Origin: an uncultured Halomonas sp.
GTDB taxonomy: Bacteria; Pseudomonadota; Gammaproteobacteria; Pseudomonadales; Halomonadaceae
Direction of reading: 5' to 3'
Length of the DNA stretch: 64,000 nt
Assembly (NCBI RefSeq): GCF_947490095.1
Contig: NZ_CANLFS010000008.1
Location: 1 to 64,000 of the forward strand
Shown: in pieces, positions 38,906-48,755 of the stretch
How positions within the stretch are numbered: position 1 is the first letter of the stretch
Layout: each line of letters begins with the position of its first letter
Made by a program: the position numbers and the translations under genes
Notes under the pieces: generated by a model
Told to the model about the DNA's origin: nothing
Database searches by the model: none
The model's input: the letters and a program-made list of their open reading frames with translations, nothing else

Positions 38906-40314
38906 GTCCCCTCCTGCGCCAGGTGGTGTTGGACCCAGTCACGAAAGGCATCGCCCCGGGCCTGGTAGTTGGTGAACTGATCGAGGCTGGCACAGGCCGG
39001 CGACAACAGCACGGCGTCCCCCGGCTCGGCGATGGTCGCCGCGCGCTCCAGGGCCGCCGCCAGATCATCGACGCGGGTGACCGGCAGCCTCGCACCGAGG
39101 GCCGCCTCGAGACGCCCCGCATCGGTGCCAAACACAACCGCCTCGCGGCCGAAGCGGCCCAGCGGCTCGGCCAGGGGGGCAAAGTCGGCGCCCTTGCCAA
39201 GCCCCCCGGCCAGCAGGACCAGCCGACCATCGAGGACGGGGCCGAGACCGGCAATGGCCGCCAGGGTCGCCCCCACGTTGGTCCCCTTCGAGTCGTTGAT
39301 CCAGCGCACGCCACCCGCCTCGGCGACCAGCTCGCCGCGGTGGGCCAGGCCCGGAAAGCGTTCGAGCACCGCACACATGGCGGCCGGTGAGAAGCCGAGG
39401 CGCCGGCCCATGGCCAGGGCCGCCAGGGCATTGGCCTGATGATGACGCCCCGCCAGGCGCATGGCGGCGATTGGCATCAGGGGGGTTTCGCCCTGCACCA
39501 GCCAGTCGGCACCCGCATGCGCGGCCACGCGCCACTCCCCGTCCCGCGCCGGCTCCGTGGTAAAGCGGTCGATGGCGGGAGGTGCCGCCTCCGGCCAGGT
39601 CAGGGGGTCGTCGGCATTGATCACGGCATGCCGGGCACCATGGAACACCGCCAGCTTGGCGGCTCGATAACCGGCCATGTCACCGTGACGGTCCAGATGA
39701 TCCTCGGAGAGGTTCAGGAAGGCGGCGCACTCGGCGCCCAACCGCGGTGTGGTCTCGAGCTGAAAGCTGGAGAGCTCCAGCACGAAGAGCTCGGCATCCG
39801 GCACCTCAACGAGCAGGTCGAGGGCCGGCGTACCCAGGTTGCCCCCCACGGCCACCCTCACGCCCGACTCACGCGCCATCTCCCCTACCAGGGTGGTCAC
39901 GGTGGACTTGGCATTGGAGCCAGTAATGGCGGCGATGGGCGCGGATGCCGCACGCACGAAGAGCGCCATCTCCCCCACCAGGCGCGGCTCGCCGGTGAGC
40001 GGATTCATCTGGCCGGCCAGCGCCACGAGGCCCGGAGCATGTGGGTCGATACCGGGGCTCAGCACCACCTCCTGGGCCGCGCTCAGGTCGAGGGCCTCGA
40101 GACGGCCGAGGTAGACCGCAACGCCGGGATGGGCGAGGCGAAAGTCATCCAGCCCGGGGGGCGACTCTCGGGTATCGGCCACCATGAAGGGCACGCCCTG
40201 GCGTGCCAGATGGCGACAGATCGCACGCCCGGAGAGTCCCAGGCCCACCACCAGCGTGGTACCCGAGGGCACCCGGTTATCGACGGGTCGAGAGGTAACG
40301 GTGTCACCCTTCAT
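38902..40314 (-). CDS. murD: UDP-N-acetylmuramoyl-L-alanine--D-glutamate ligase
   Basis: Adds D-Glu to UDP-MurNAc-L-Ala. 470 residues from ATG 40314, whose A is shared with the mraY stop (TGATG). N-terminal VVGLGLSGRAICRHLARQG, the P-loop ITGSNAKSTVTTLVGEMA (serine replaces the common glycine or threonine-rich form), LELSSFQLETT, NLSEDHLDRHG and INDSKGTNVGAT match MurD. Confidence 0.97.
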   Translation of the reverse strand: MKGDTVTSRPVDNRVPSGTTLVVGLGLSGRAICRHLARQGVPFMVADTRESPPGLDDFRLAHPGVAVYLGRLEALDLSAAQEVVLSPGIDPHAPGLVALAGQMNPLTGEPRLVGEMALFVRAASAPIAAITGSNAKSTVTTLVGEMARESGVRVAVGGNLGTPALDLLVEVPDAELFVLELSSFQLETTPRLGAECAAFLNLSEDHLDRHGDMAGYRAAKLAVFHGARHAVINADDPLTWPEAAPPAIDRFTTEPARDGEWRVAAHAGADWLVQGETPLMPIAAMRLAGRHHQANALAALAMGRRLGFSPAAMCAVLERFPGLAHRGELVAEAGGVRWINDSKGTNVGATLAAIAGLGPVLDGRLVLLAGGLGKGADFAPLAEPLGRFGREAVVFGTDAGRLEAALGARLPVTRVDDLAAALERAATIAEPGDAVLLSPACASLDQFTNYQARGDAFRDWVQHHLAQEGT

Positions 40315-41396
40315 CAGCGGACCTTGAGGGTGGCCAGCCCGATCAGCACCAGCACCACGGTAATGATCCAGAAGCGTACGATGACCCGCGGCTCCGGCCA
40401 TCCCTTGAGCTCGTAGTGATGATGCAGCGGCGCCATGCGGAAGATACGCCGGCCGGTGAGCTTGTAGGATGCCACCTGCAGAATCACCGAGACGGTCTCC
40501 ATCACGAAGATACCGCCCATGATGAACAGCACGATCTCCTGTCTCACGATCACCGCCACCACCCCGAGGGCCGCCCCCAGGGCCAGCGACCCCACATCGC
40601 CCATGAATACCTGGGCCGGATAGGTGTTGAACCACAGAAAGCCCAGGCCGGCACCCGCGATGGTGGCGCAGAACACGGCCAGCTCACCCGCCCCCGGAAT
40701 GCCCGGAATCTGCAGATAGTCGGCGAATACCGCATTGCCGCTGGCGTAGGCGAAGATCCCCAGCCCCATGGCCACCAGCACGGTAGGCATGATCGCCAGG
40801 CCATCGAGCCCATCGGTCAGGTTGACGGCATTGGAGCTGCCCACGATCACCAGGTAGGTGAGCACGACATAGAAGAGACCCAGCGGCAGCACAAACTCCT
40901 TGAACAGCGGCACGATCAGGCTGGTTTCCACCGGCGAGGCGGCGGTGGTGTACAGCAGCACCGCCGCCGCCAGGCCGATCACCGACTGCCAGAAATACTT
41001 CCAGCGCGCCGGCAGGCCGCGAGGATTCTTCTCCACCACCTTGCGGTAATCATCGACCCAGCCGATGGCGCCGAAGCCCAGGGTCACGGCCAGCACGATC
41101 CACACATAGTAGTTTGCCAGGTCGCCCCACAGCAGGGTGCTGACGGCAATCGCCATCAGGATCATGGCGCCGCCCATGGTCGGGGTGCCCGCCTTAGAGA
41201 GGTGCGACTGGGGGCCGTCATCGCGCACCGCCTGGCCTATCTGTCCCTCGACGAGGCGACGGATCATCACCGGGCCCAGCCACAGACAGAGGACCAGGGC
41301 GGTAATGGTGGCGAGGATCATCCTCAGCGTGAGGTATTCGAAGACGTTGAAGGCGCTGAAGTACTGCGCCAGAAATTCAGCCAGATAGAGAAGCAT
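40314..41396 (-). CDS. mraY: Phospho-MurNAc-pentapeptide transferase MraY
   Basis: Integral membrane enzyme making lipid I from UDP-MurNAc-pentapeptide and undecaprenyl phosphate. 360 residues, ten predicted helices. Signatures: [13 protein letters not shown] (about 70-82), the aspartate-rich [13 protein letters not shown], the [11 protein letters not shown] metal site and the C-terminal [21 protein letters not shown]. Three bases separate it from murF. Confidence 0.98.
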   Translation of the reverse strand: MLLYLAEFLAQYFSAFNVFEYLTLRMILATITALVLCLWLGPVMIRRLVEGQIGQAVRDDGPQSHLSKAGTPTMGGAMILMAIAVSTLLWGDLANYYVWIVLAVTLGFGAIGWVDDYRKVVEKNPRGLPARWKYFWQSVIGLAAAVLLYTTAASPVETSLIVPLFKEFVLPLGLFYVVLTYLVIVGSSNAVNLTDGLDGLAIMPTVLVAMGLGIFAYASGNAVFADYLQIPGIPGAGELAVFCATIAGAGLGFLWFNTYPAQVFMGDVGSLALGAALGVVAVIVRQEIVLFIMGGIFVMETVSVILQVASYKLTGRRIFRMAPLHHHYELKGWPEPRVIVRFWIITVVLVLIGLATLKVR

Positions 41397-41399
41397 GTA

Positions 41400-42773
41400 T
41401 CACGTACACCGTGTTGTGTCCTGGCGCAGCGCCGTCACCACGTTCTCCATGGCGGCACTGCGCGACCCCTTGACCAGCACGCTGGCGCCGGGGGGAAGAT
41501 GATCCAGTGCGTGGCGCACCAGCGCCTCGCGGTCGTCGAAATGGCACCCGCCTTCGCCGAAGGCATGGCTGGCGGGGCGCGCCGCCTCGCCCAGGGTGCC
41601 CAGGAAGTCGATCCCCAGTTCCCTTGCGTGGCGTCCGACCTCGGCGTGCAACGCCGCGGACGCCTCCCCCAACTCTCCCATGGCCCCCAGCAGGCACCAG
41701 CGAGGTCCCGGCAGGGTAGCCAGGAGCTCGAGCGCGGCCTTCACCGCGCCGGGGTTGGCGTTATAGCTATCATCGATGATTCGAGACCCGCCGATGCCGG
41801 CCACGACATCCTGGCGGCCGGGCATCGGCTCGGCCGCCGAGAGGCCCGCCAGCACATCCTCCGCGGTCGCCCCCATGGCCAGGGCCGCCGCCGCCGCGGC
41901 CAGGGCATTGGCCACGCCGTGCCGCCCCATCAAACGCAGCCTGACGTCGCCCAGCCGGCGGCCGTCGACGACAAGCGTGAAAGCATAGCGTCCGAAGGCG
42001 TCGGGGACCAGCGAACACGCCGTGACCCGGGCCCCCTCGCCCAGCCCGAAGTCCAGCACCTCCCTGGGTGCCGCGAGACGGGCCCAGGTGGCGAAATAGG
42101 CATCGTCACGATTGAGCACCGCCACGCCATCGGCGGGCAGGCTCGCGAGAATTTCGGCCTTGGCCTGGGCAATCTGCCCCATGCCCCCGAACTCGCCCAC
42201 ATGGGCGCCGGTCACGTTGGTGATCAATCCGACCCGGGGCTCGGCCAGCTGCGCCGTCCAGGCGATCTCGCCCAGATGATTGGCGCCCAGCTCGATCACC
42301 GCCTGTCGATGGGTCGGTGCCAGCTCGAGCAGGGTCAGGGGCACACCGAAATCGTTGTTGAGGTTGCCCCGGGTGGCCAGGGTCGGCCCCTGCCGATTGA
42401 GGATGGTGGCCAGCAATTCCTTGACGGTGGTCTTGCCACTATTGCCCGTCACCGCTACCACGGGGCCACCCCAGGCGCGACGCCAGACACGGCCCAGCAG
42501 CCCCAGGGCGAGGCGGGTATCGGCCACGACCAGCTGGGGCAGCGAGTCCTCCACCGCCCTCTCGACCACGGCGGCCACGGCGCCCGCCTCCCGCGCCCTG
42601 GCCACGAAATCATGGGCATCGAATCGCTCGCCGCGCAGGGCGACGAACAGCGCCCCCCGCGACACGCGGCGTGTATCGGTGACCACCGCCGCGACCGGCG
42701 CGTCACCGCCAGAAGGCTCGACACCCAGCGCCTCGGCTACCGCGGCGAGGGTCATCGGTCCCGGGCCCGTCAT
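41400..42773 (-). CDS. murF: UDP-MurNAc-tripeptide--D-Ala-D-Ala ligase
   Basis: Adds D-Ala-D-Ala, finishing the cytoplasmic precursor. 457 residues; ATG overlaps the murE stop (ATGA). P-loop AVTGNSGKTTVKELLATIL (about 107-125), GNLNNDFGVPLTLL, ELGANHLGEIAW and IIDDSYNANPGAVKAAL identify MurF. Confidence 0.97.
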   Translation of the reverse strand: MTGPGPMTLAAVAEALGVEPSGGDAPVAAVVTDTRRVSRGALFVALRGERFDAHDFVARAREAGAVAAVVERAVEDSLPQLVVADTRLALGLLGRVWRRAWGGPVVAVTGNSGKTTVKELLATILNRQGPTLATRGNLNNDFGVPLTLLELAPTHRQAVIELGANHLGEIAWTAQLAEPRVGLITNVTGAHVGEFGGMGQIAQAKAEILASLPADGVAVLNRDDAYFATWARLAAPREVLDFGLGEGARVTACSLVPDAFGRYAFTLVVDGRRLGDVRLRLMGRHGVANALAAAAAALAMGATAEDVLAGLSAAEPMPGRQDVVAGIGGSRIIDDSYNANPGAVKAALELLATLPGPRWCLLGAMGELGEASAALHAEVGRHARELGIDFLGTLGEAARPASHAFGEGGCHFDDREALVRHALDHLPPGASVLVKGSRSAAMENVVTALRQDTTRCT

Positions 42774-44275
42774 ACGCCCTCCCCCTGACCACGAGCCTGA
42801 AGCGCCCGGACGGCCACTTCACGGTCGTCGAAGGGATGGCGGACACCGGCAATCTCCTGATAGGTCTCGTGGCCCTTGCCGGCGATCAGCACGACGTCGT
42901 CGGCGCCCGCCTCGGCCAGGGTCTGCCGGATAGCCTCGGCGCGCCCAGGAATATCCCGGGCCCCGGGCCTCGCCGCCTCGCTCACCCCGGCCAATACCTG
43001 CTCGCGGATCGATGCCGGGTCCTCACCACGCGGGTTATCGTCGGTGATCACCAAACGGTCGGCATGGCGTTGCGCGGCGGCGGCCATGGGGGCTCGCTTG
43101 CCAGGGTCGCGATCACCGCCACAGCCAAACAGGCACCAGAGCGCCCCACGCCCGGGGAGATGATCACGCAGCGCCGCCAGGGCGTTGTCGAGGGCGTCCG
43201 GCGTGTGGGCATAGTCCACCACGACACTGGGCGCCCCGGGAGGCCTGGCCAGGACTTCCATGCGGCCGGGTACCGGCGACAGGGTCGCCGCCGCCGCGAG
43301 CAGCGCCTCGAGGTCGTGTCCCAGGCCGAGCAGCGTGGTCATGGCCAGCAGGACATTGTCGAGGTTGAAGCGCCCCACCAGGGGCAACTCCAGTTCGCGC
43401 TCCCCCCGGGGAGTCGCGATCAGGGCCCGCTGCCCATTGGCATGGGGCCGGCACTCCAGCACACGCAGGGTGACGGCCTCATCGCGACCGGTGGCCAGCA
43501 CCCTTACCCCCTCAGGCAAGCCGGCCAGCATCAGCCTTGCCAGGGGGTCATCGCCATTGACCACGGCGAGCTCAAGCTCGTCCCGGCGAAACAGCCGTGC
43601 CTTGGCGGCCGCGTAGGCGGCCATGCTGCCGTGGTAATCGAGATGGTCGCGAGTCAGGTTGGTGAAGACCGCGGTCCCGACCCGGCAGCCATCGAGGCGC
43701 CCCTGCTCCAGGGCATGGGAAGAGACTTCCATGGCCACGCGGGCCACGCCATCGCGGGCGAGTTCGGCGAGTGCGGCCTGCAGCGCCAGGGGGCCCGGCG
43801 TCGTCAGGCCGGCGTCGACCAGCTCTCCCGGGCGGCCGTTACCCAGGGTGCCGACCACGGCGGTATCGACGCCGAGCGCCCGACTCAACTCCGCCAGATA
43901 GAAGGTCACCGAGCTCTTGCCATTGGTGCCGGTAACGCCGACCAGCGCCAGGGAATCAGGCACGCCATGGAGCAGGCGGCCGAGTTCTCCCAGGCGCTCA
44001 CGCAGCCCCTCGAGTGGCACCACACGCGGGTCATCGGGACTCTCACGCCCGTCACCCGAATGACAGAGCACCCGCACGGCACCGCCCGCCAGGGCCCTGT
44101 CGATAAAGTCACGTCCGTCCACCGCTACCCCGGGCACCGCGACGAAGACATCGCCGGCAACCACCCGCCGGCTGTCGGTCTGCAGACGGGTGTCGCCCTC
44201 GGGCGGCGAGGCGAACTCAGCGTCGGGCCAGAGCCGGGCCAGGATGGCATGGAGGTGGGACATGGCGATGATCAT
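42770..44275 (-). CDS. murE: UDP-MurNAc-L-Ala-D-Glu--meso-diaminopimelate ligase
   Basis: Adds the third residue of the stem peptide. 501 residues from ATG 44275 (MIIAMSHLHAIL); ATG 44263 is a possible alternative. P-loop GVTGTNGKSSVTFYLAEL, TTPGPLALQAAL, EVSSHALEQGRLDGC and LTRDHLDYHGSMAAYAAAK. The DNPR motif (VITDDNPRGEDP) recognises meso-diaminopimelate, so the wall is DAP-type. A 43-base gap separates it from ftsI. Confidence 0.97.
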   Translation of the reverse strand: MIIAMSHLHAILARLWPDAEFASPPEGDTRLQTDSRRVVAGDVFVAVPGVAVDGRDFIDRALAGGAVRVLCHSGDGRESPDDPRVVPLEGLRERLGELGRLLHGVPDSLALVGVTGTNGKSSVTFYLAELSRALGVDTAVVGTLGNGRPGELVDAGLTTPGPLALQAALAELARDGVARVAMEVSSHALEQGRLDGCRVGTAVFTNLTRDHLDYHGSMAAYAAAKARLFRRDELELAVVNGDDPLARLMLAGLPEGVRVLATGRDEAVTLRVLECRPHANGQRALIATPRGERELELPLVGRFNLDNVLLAMTTLLGLGHDLEALLAAAATLSPVPGRMEVLARPPGAPSVVVDYAHTPDALDNALAALRDHLPGRGALWCLFGCGGDRDPGKRAPMAAAAQRHADRLVITDDNPRGEDPASIREQVLAGVSEAARPGARDIPGRAEAIRQTLAEAGADDVVLIAGKGHETYQEIAGVRHPFDDREVAVRALQARGQGEGV

Positions 44276-44318
44276 GAAAGGACTCGCTTCAAGCCGTCGT
44301 TGATCGGGAAGGGTAGCG

Positions 44319-46031
44319 TCATTCGGCGTCACGCTGGTCCGGCGGGACATCCAGCAGCCGCAGCGCACTCCCGGCGACGCTGGAGAATACCGGGGCGGCT
44401 ACCGCGCCGCCGTAATAGGAGTCACCGCGGGGATGGTCGATCATCACCGCCATCACGATGCGCGGATCGCTGACCGGGGCAATCCCCACGAAGAAGCCGC
44501 GATAGGCGTTCGCCTGATAGCCGCCGGCATTGGTCTTGCGCACCGTGCCCGTCTTGCCGGCCACCTGGTAGCCCGGCACCTCGGCACGCCGGGCGCCGGT
44601 GCCCGGCTCGACGACCTGGTCCATCATGCCCAGCACGCGGCGCGCCACCTCTGGAGAAATGACCGGTTCCCCCGCCACCGGCTCGTCCAGACGCAACAGC
44701 GACGGCGGCAGCAGGCGCCCCTCGTTGGCGATGGCGGTATAGGCGCTGGCCAGCTGCAGCGGCGTGACCGACAGGCCATAGCCGTAGGCCAGCGCCGCCC
44801 ACTGGCTGCTCGACCAGCGTACCGGGGCCGGCACCTCGCCGGTGGATTCGCCGGGAAAGCCGGTTCCCGGCGCCTGCCCGAAGCCCAGGCGACGGTAGAG
44901 CTGGGGAACGATCGGCTCATCGAAGCGCAGCGCCAGCTTGGACATGCCGATATTGGAGGACTTTATGAGGATACTGGGGAGGTCGAGATCGCCATAGTTG
45001 CGAAAATCACGGATGGTAAAGCGGTCAATACGCATCCAGCCGGGGGACGTATCCACCACCGTGTTGGGCGAAAGCCCGCCGGCATCGAGCATCGCCGCCA
45101 TCGCCAGGGGCTTGACCACCGAGCCGGGCTCATAGGAATCGACGATGGCGCGATTGCGCAGCCCCTGGGGGTCGAGGCCGGCGCGATTGTTGGGGTTGTA
45201 GGAGGGCTGATTGGCCATGGCCAGCACCTCGCCGGTGCGGGCATCCAGCATCACCACGACGCCACCGTCGGCATCATGTTCCGCCACCGCCGCCTTGAGC
45301 TCACGATAGGCGATGTACTGGAGTCGCTGGTCGATGGCCAGCGTCAGCTCCCCGCCGGGCTTGGCCGGGCGCAGCACCTCGAGGTCGCGCACCAGGCGCC
45401 CGCGTCGGTCCTTGAGTACACGGCGCCGTCCCGGCGTGCCTGCCAGGTACGGCTGATACGCGAGCTCGAGCCCCTCCTGCCCGATATCATCGACGTTGGT
45501 CACACCGAGCAGCTGGGCGGCCACCTCCCCGGCCGGGTAATAGCGCTTGTATTCATCCTGGCGATAGACACCGGGCACCCGCAGGTCGAGGACCCGCTGG
45601 GCCGCCTCGGGTGTCAGCTGACGCCGCAGGTACATGAACTCGCGCTCGCCATAGCGGGCCAGGCGTTCGTTCAAGGCCTCCAGGTCCATGTCCAGCGCCG
45701 AGGCCAGCTGGACACGCTGAATGGGGTCCTCGGGCACGTCCTGGGGGTTGGCCCACAGGGTCACCACCGGCGTGGAAATGGCCAGCGGCTCGCCATGGCG
45801 GTCGGCGATCATGCCACGGTGGGCGGGCAGCGAGTCCGTGCGCAGCGTACGGGCGTCTCCCTGTCCCTTCAGGAAGGGGCGGTCGACCACATGAAGAGTG
45901 ACCACTCGCCCGACCAACAGGCCCAGGCCAATCAGGACCAGCCCCAGCATCACGCCATAGCGTAGCCGCCCCATGGGGCGGCTGGGGGGGCGACGGCGAG
46001 GCGAGCCTCCGCTGCGAATCTCGGTGCTCAT
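44319..46031 (-). CDS. ftsI: Septal peptidoglycan transpeptidase FtsI (PBP3)
   Basis: Cross-links septal peptidoglycan; target of beta-lactams. 570 residues with a cytoplasmic basic N terminus (about 24 residues), one membrane helix (25-47), a pedestal domain starting GQGDARTLRTDSLPAHRGMIADRHGEPLA and the transpeptidase domain. Catalytic motifs: S-x-x-K in EPGSVVKPLAM, S-x-N in IKSSNIGMS and K-T-G in VAGKTGTVRK. ATG overlaps the ftsL stop (ATGA). Confidence 0.97.
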   Translation of the reverse strand: MSTEIRSGGSPRRRPPSRPMGRLRYGVMLGLVLIGLGLLVGRVVTLHVVDRPFLKGQGDARTLRTDSLPAHRGMIADRHGEPLAISTPVVTLWANPQDVPEDPIQRVQLASALDMDLEALNERLARYGEREFMYLRRQLTPEAAQRVLDLRVPGVYRQDEYKRYYPAGEVAAQLLGVTNVDDIGQEGLELAYQPYLAGTPGRRRVLKDRRGRLVRDLEVLRPAKPGGELTLAIDQRLQYIAYRELKAAVAEHDADGGVVVMLDARTGEVLAMANQPSYNPNNRAGLDPQGLRNRAIVDSYEPGSVVKPLAMAAMLDAGGLSPNTVVDTSPGWMRIDRFTIRDFRNYGDLDLPSILIKSSNIGMSKLALRFDEPIVPQLYRRLGFGQAPGTGFPGESTGEVPAPVRWSSSQWAALAYGYGLSVTPLQLASAYTAIANEGRLLPPSLLRLDEPVAGEPVISPEVARRVLGMMDQVVEPGTGARRAEVPGYQVAGKTGTVRKTNAGGYQANAYRGFFVGIAPVSDPRIVMAVMIDHPRGDSYYGGAVAAPVFSSVAGSALRLLDVPPDQRDAE

Positions 46032-46351
46032 GGCCGAATCACCTCTACCTCGTCCACGCCGGGCAGGCGCATTTCCAGGCGCTCCATGGCCAATCGTTCG
46101 ATGCGTGCCGGCGACGACCAGGCGCTCTCCTCAAGCAGCAGCTGCCCCCACTCCGTCTGGAGTTGCTGCTGTTCACGCTCGAGGCGCTGCAGGGCGGCAT
46201 ATTGCTCGCGAGTCAGGTGGCTGACCGTGATAACCGCCAGGGCGCTGCCCAGGCAGGCCAGCACCAGCAGCAATACCAGCAGCACACGCAGATTCAGGCG
46301 CAATGCCGTGGGCCAGGCGAGACGAGCGGTAAAAGACCTTCCCTGTGTCAT
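46028..46351 (-). CDS. ftsL: Cell division protein FtsL
   Basis: Small bitopic protein of the FtsQLB complex. 107 residues: basic cytoplasmic part, membrane helix (about 22-43), then a leucine-zipper-like coiled coil (LTREQYAALQRLEREQQQLQTEWGQLLLEESAWSSPARIERLAMERLEM). The order rsmH-ftsL-ftsI and the 10-base gap to rsmH are typical. Confidence 0.95.
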   Translation of the reverse strand: MTQGRSFTARLAWPTALRLNLRVLLVLLLVLACLGSALAVITVSHLTREQYAALQRLEREQQQLQTEWGQLLLEESAWSSPARIERLAMERLEMRLPGVDEVEVIRP

Positions 46352-46361
46352 ACCGATTCCT

Positions 46362-47315
46362 TCAATAGCGCTTGCGAGCCACCCGCATCACCGCACTGCG
46401 GGCACGGGGGTTCTCCTTGACCTCCGCCTCCCCAGGCCGCCGGGCCTTGCCCAGCGCCTCGAGACGACGCTCGAGCTGCTCGTCACGAATCGGAATGCCC
46501 CGGGGTAGATGGGTATCGCCACGCACATGGTGGCGGATGAAGCGCTTGACCCGGCGGTCCTCCAGGGAGTGAAAGCTGATGACCACCAGGTGTCCGCCAG
46601 GCGCCAACGCCTCCAGGGCCGCTTCCAGGGCCGCGTCGAGCTGTTCGAGCTCGCCGTTGACCTGGATACGCAACGCCTGAAAGACCCGCGTCGCGGGGTG
46701 CTTGTGCTTCTCCCAGGCGGGATGTGCCGTCTTGACCACCTCGGCCAGATCGGCAGTACGCTCGAAACGGCGCTCATCGCGACGCTCGAGAATCGCCCTG
46801 ACCAGGCGCCGGGCGTAGCGTTCTTCACCATATTCCTTGAACACCCTGACAAGCTCGGCTTCGCCGGCCCGGGCGATAAACGCCGCGGCGCTTTCCCCCC
46901 GGGTCGGATCCATGCGCATATCCAGCGGGCCATCGCGCAGGAAGCTGAAGCCACGCTCGGGATCATCGAGCTGCGGAGAGGAGACGCCGATATCGAGCAG
47001 CACCCCGGCCAGGTGTCCATGCCGCCCATGGGCACGGGCCACCTCGGCGAGACGGGCGAACTCGGCCTGTTCGATGGTAAAGCGAGAATCATCGATGGCG
47101 GCGGCTTCAGCGATCGCCTGGGGGTCGCGGTCGATGGCCAGCAGGCGACCCGAGGGCGAGAGGCGCGCGAGAATCTCTCGCGAGTGGCCGCCGCGGCCGA
47201 AGGTGCCATCGAGATAGGCGCCATCGGGGTCATGGACCAGGGCATCGACCGCACCGTCGAGCAGGACGCTGGCGTGGCAAAACCCCCGCGGGGGTGTATC
47301 AGGGGCGTGCTGCAT
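46362..47315 (-). CDS. rsmH: 16S rRNA m4C1402 N4-methyltransferase
   Basis: Methylates N4 of C1402 in the ribosomal P site. About 317 residues from ATG 47315 ([26 protein letters not shown]), near the 313 of E. coli. SAM motif [16 protein letters not shown], then [32 protein letters not shown] and the C-terminal [17 protein letters not shown] and [12 protein letters not shown]. It heads the dcw cluster; no mraZ precedes it and rnpB lies only about 70 bases upstream. Confidence 0.97.
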   Translation of the reverse strand: MQHAPDTPPRGFCHASVLLDGAVDALVHDPDGAYLDGTFGRGGHSREILARLSPSGRLLAIDRDPQAIAEAAAIDDSRFTIEQAEFARLAEVARAHGRHGHLAGVLLDIGVSSPQLDDPERGFSFLRDGPLDMRMDPTRGESAAAFIARAGEAELVRVFKEYGEERYARRLVRAILERRDERRFERTADLAEVVKTAHPAWEKHKHPATRVFQALRIQVNGELEQLDAALEAALEALAPGGHLVVISFHSLEDRRVKRFIRHHVRGDTHLPRGIPIRDEQLERRLEALGKARRPGEAEVKENPRARSAVMRVARKRY

Positions 47316-47384
47316 GCGATTCTCGGTCCACGGTGAAGCGACGGAAGGCACCGTCGCCGGTCTGAAATCTGGTGTCTTCCTGAA

Positions 47385-47742
<358 letters not shown>

Positions 47743-47746
47743 GGCA

Positions 47747-47775
47747 AGGATACCAGCGCCCCGACACCCCCTCAA
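47747..47775 (-). promoter_or_regulatory. rnpB promoter
   Basis: Minus strand: -35 TTGAGG (47775-47770), exact 17-bp spacer, -10 TATCCT (47752-47747). It places the start seven or so bases downstream, at the first G of the predicted RNA (about 47740). Confidence 0.75.
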
Positions 47776-47846
47776 CAAAAGCGACACTTTAAAACTCGAA
47801 AGACAAGCACCAGGGACAGCCTCCCTTTCAAGAGACAGCTCACTCC

Positions 47847-48704
47847 CTAGCCGGCGTCCTTGAGCGCCTGGGCGCGGGCATACCAGGCCTTGCGGGCGCC
47901 GCCCAGCACCCGGGACGCCACGCCTGCCGCCTGCTTGACGCCGGCACCCTCGGCCAGCAACGCCGCCAGCAGGACCTCTCCCTCCACCTCACCGCCGCTC
48001 CCCTTCTCGCGGCGCGGCGCACCGGCCACCATCACCACGAACTCGCCGCGCGCCTGGTTCGGATCATCCTCCATGCGCGCGACCAGCTCGCGGGCGCTGC
48101 CCTGCAGAAAGGTCTCGAAGGTCTTGGTCAACTCCCGCCCCAGCACCAGGTCTCGCTCGCCGAGCGCCGCCCCGATGTCCGCCAGGGTATCCCGGATGCG
48201 ATGGGGCGACTCATAGAACACCAGGGTCTCCGTGTGCGCCGCCAACGCCTCCAGCTGCGCTCGGCGCGCCCCGCTCTTGGCCGGCAGGAAGCCATGGAAG
48301 CTGAAGCGGTCGGTCGGCAACCCGGCGGCCGAAAGGGCCGCCACCAGCGCACAGGCACCGGGGACCGGCACGATGCGTCGCCCCCGGGCACGCAGTTCGC
48401 GCACCAGCACGAAGCCGGGGTCGCTGATCAGCGGCGTCCCCGCATCACTCACCAGGGCCACCGACTCGCCGGCGGCCAGGTGGGCATCTATCTGCTCGAC
48501 TCGCGCCGCCTCGTTGTGCTCATGGAGCGACAGCATGGGCACCTGAAGCCCCAGGTGGCGCAGCAGTCGGGCGGTGTGCCGAGTATCTTCGGCGGCCACC
48601 CGCGACACCTCGCCCAGTATCCGGGTGGCACGCGGGCTCAGGTCCTGCAGATTCCCAATCGGCGTGGCGACCACGTACAATGCGGCCAAGTTCTGTTCTG
48701 ACAC
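47847..48704 (-). CDS. rsmI: 16S rRNA 2'-O-methyltransferase (C1402)
   Basis: Methylates the ribose of C1402, the same nucleotide targeted by RsmH. 285 residues from GTG 48704 with an AGGAGG site five bases upstream. Tetrapyrrole-methylase fold: LYVVATPIGNLQDLSPRA, AAEDTRHTARLLRHLG, ALVSDAGTPLISDPGFVLV, VPVPGACALVAALSAAGLPTDRFSFHGFLP and FYESPHRIRDTLAD. Divergent from lpoA, the same gene pair order as yraL/yraM in E. coli. Confidence 0.97.
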   Translation of the reverse strand: MSEQNLAALYVVATPIGNLQDLSPRATRILGEVSRVAAEDTRHTARLLRHLGLQVPMLSLHEHNEAARVEQIDAHLAAGESVALVSDAGTPLISDPGFVLVRELRARGRRIVPVPGACALVAALSAAGLPTDRFSFHGFLPAKSGARRAQLEALAAHTETLVFYESPHRIRDTLADIGAALGERDLVLGRELTKTFETFLQGSARELVARMEDDPNQARGEFVVMVAGAPRREKGSGGEVEGEVLLAALLAEGAGVKQAAGVASRVLGGARKAWYARAQALKDAG

Positions 48705-48755
48705 GTCGCCTCCTCGGCGGGCTCCCGATACGACGGATGATAAAAGGAAGGGTTC

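Noticed and set aside
40416..42788. A 790-codon open frame opposite mraY and murF
   Set aside because: Antisense shadow; the translation is H/Q/G/R-rich and the minus-strand genes are well-conserved enzymes.
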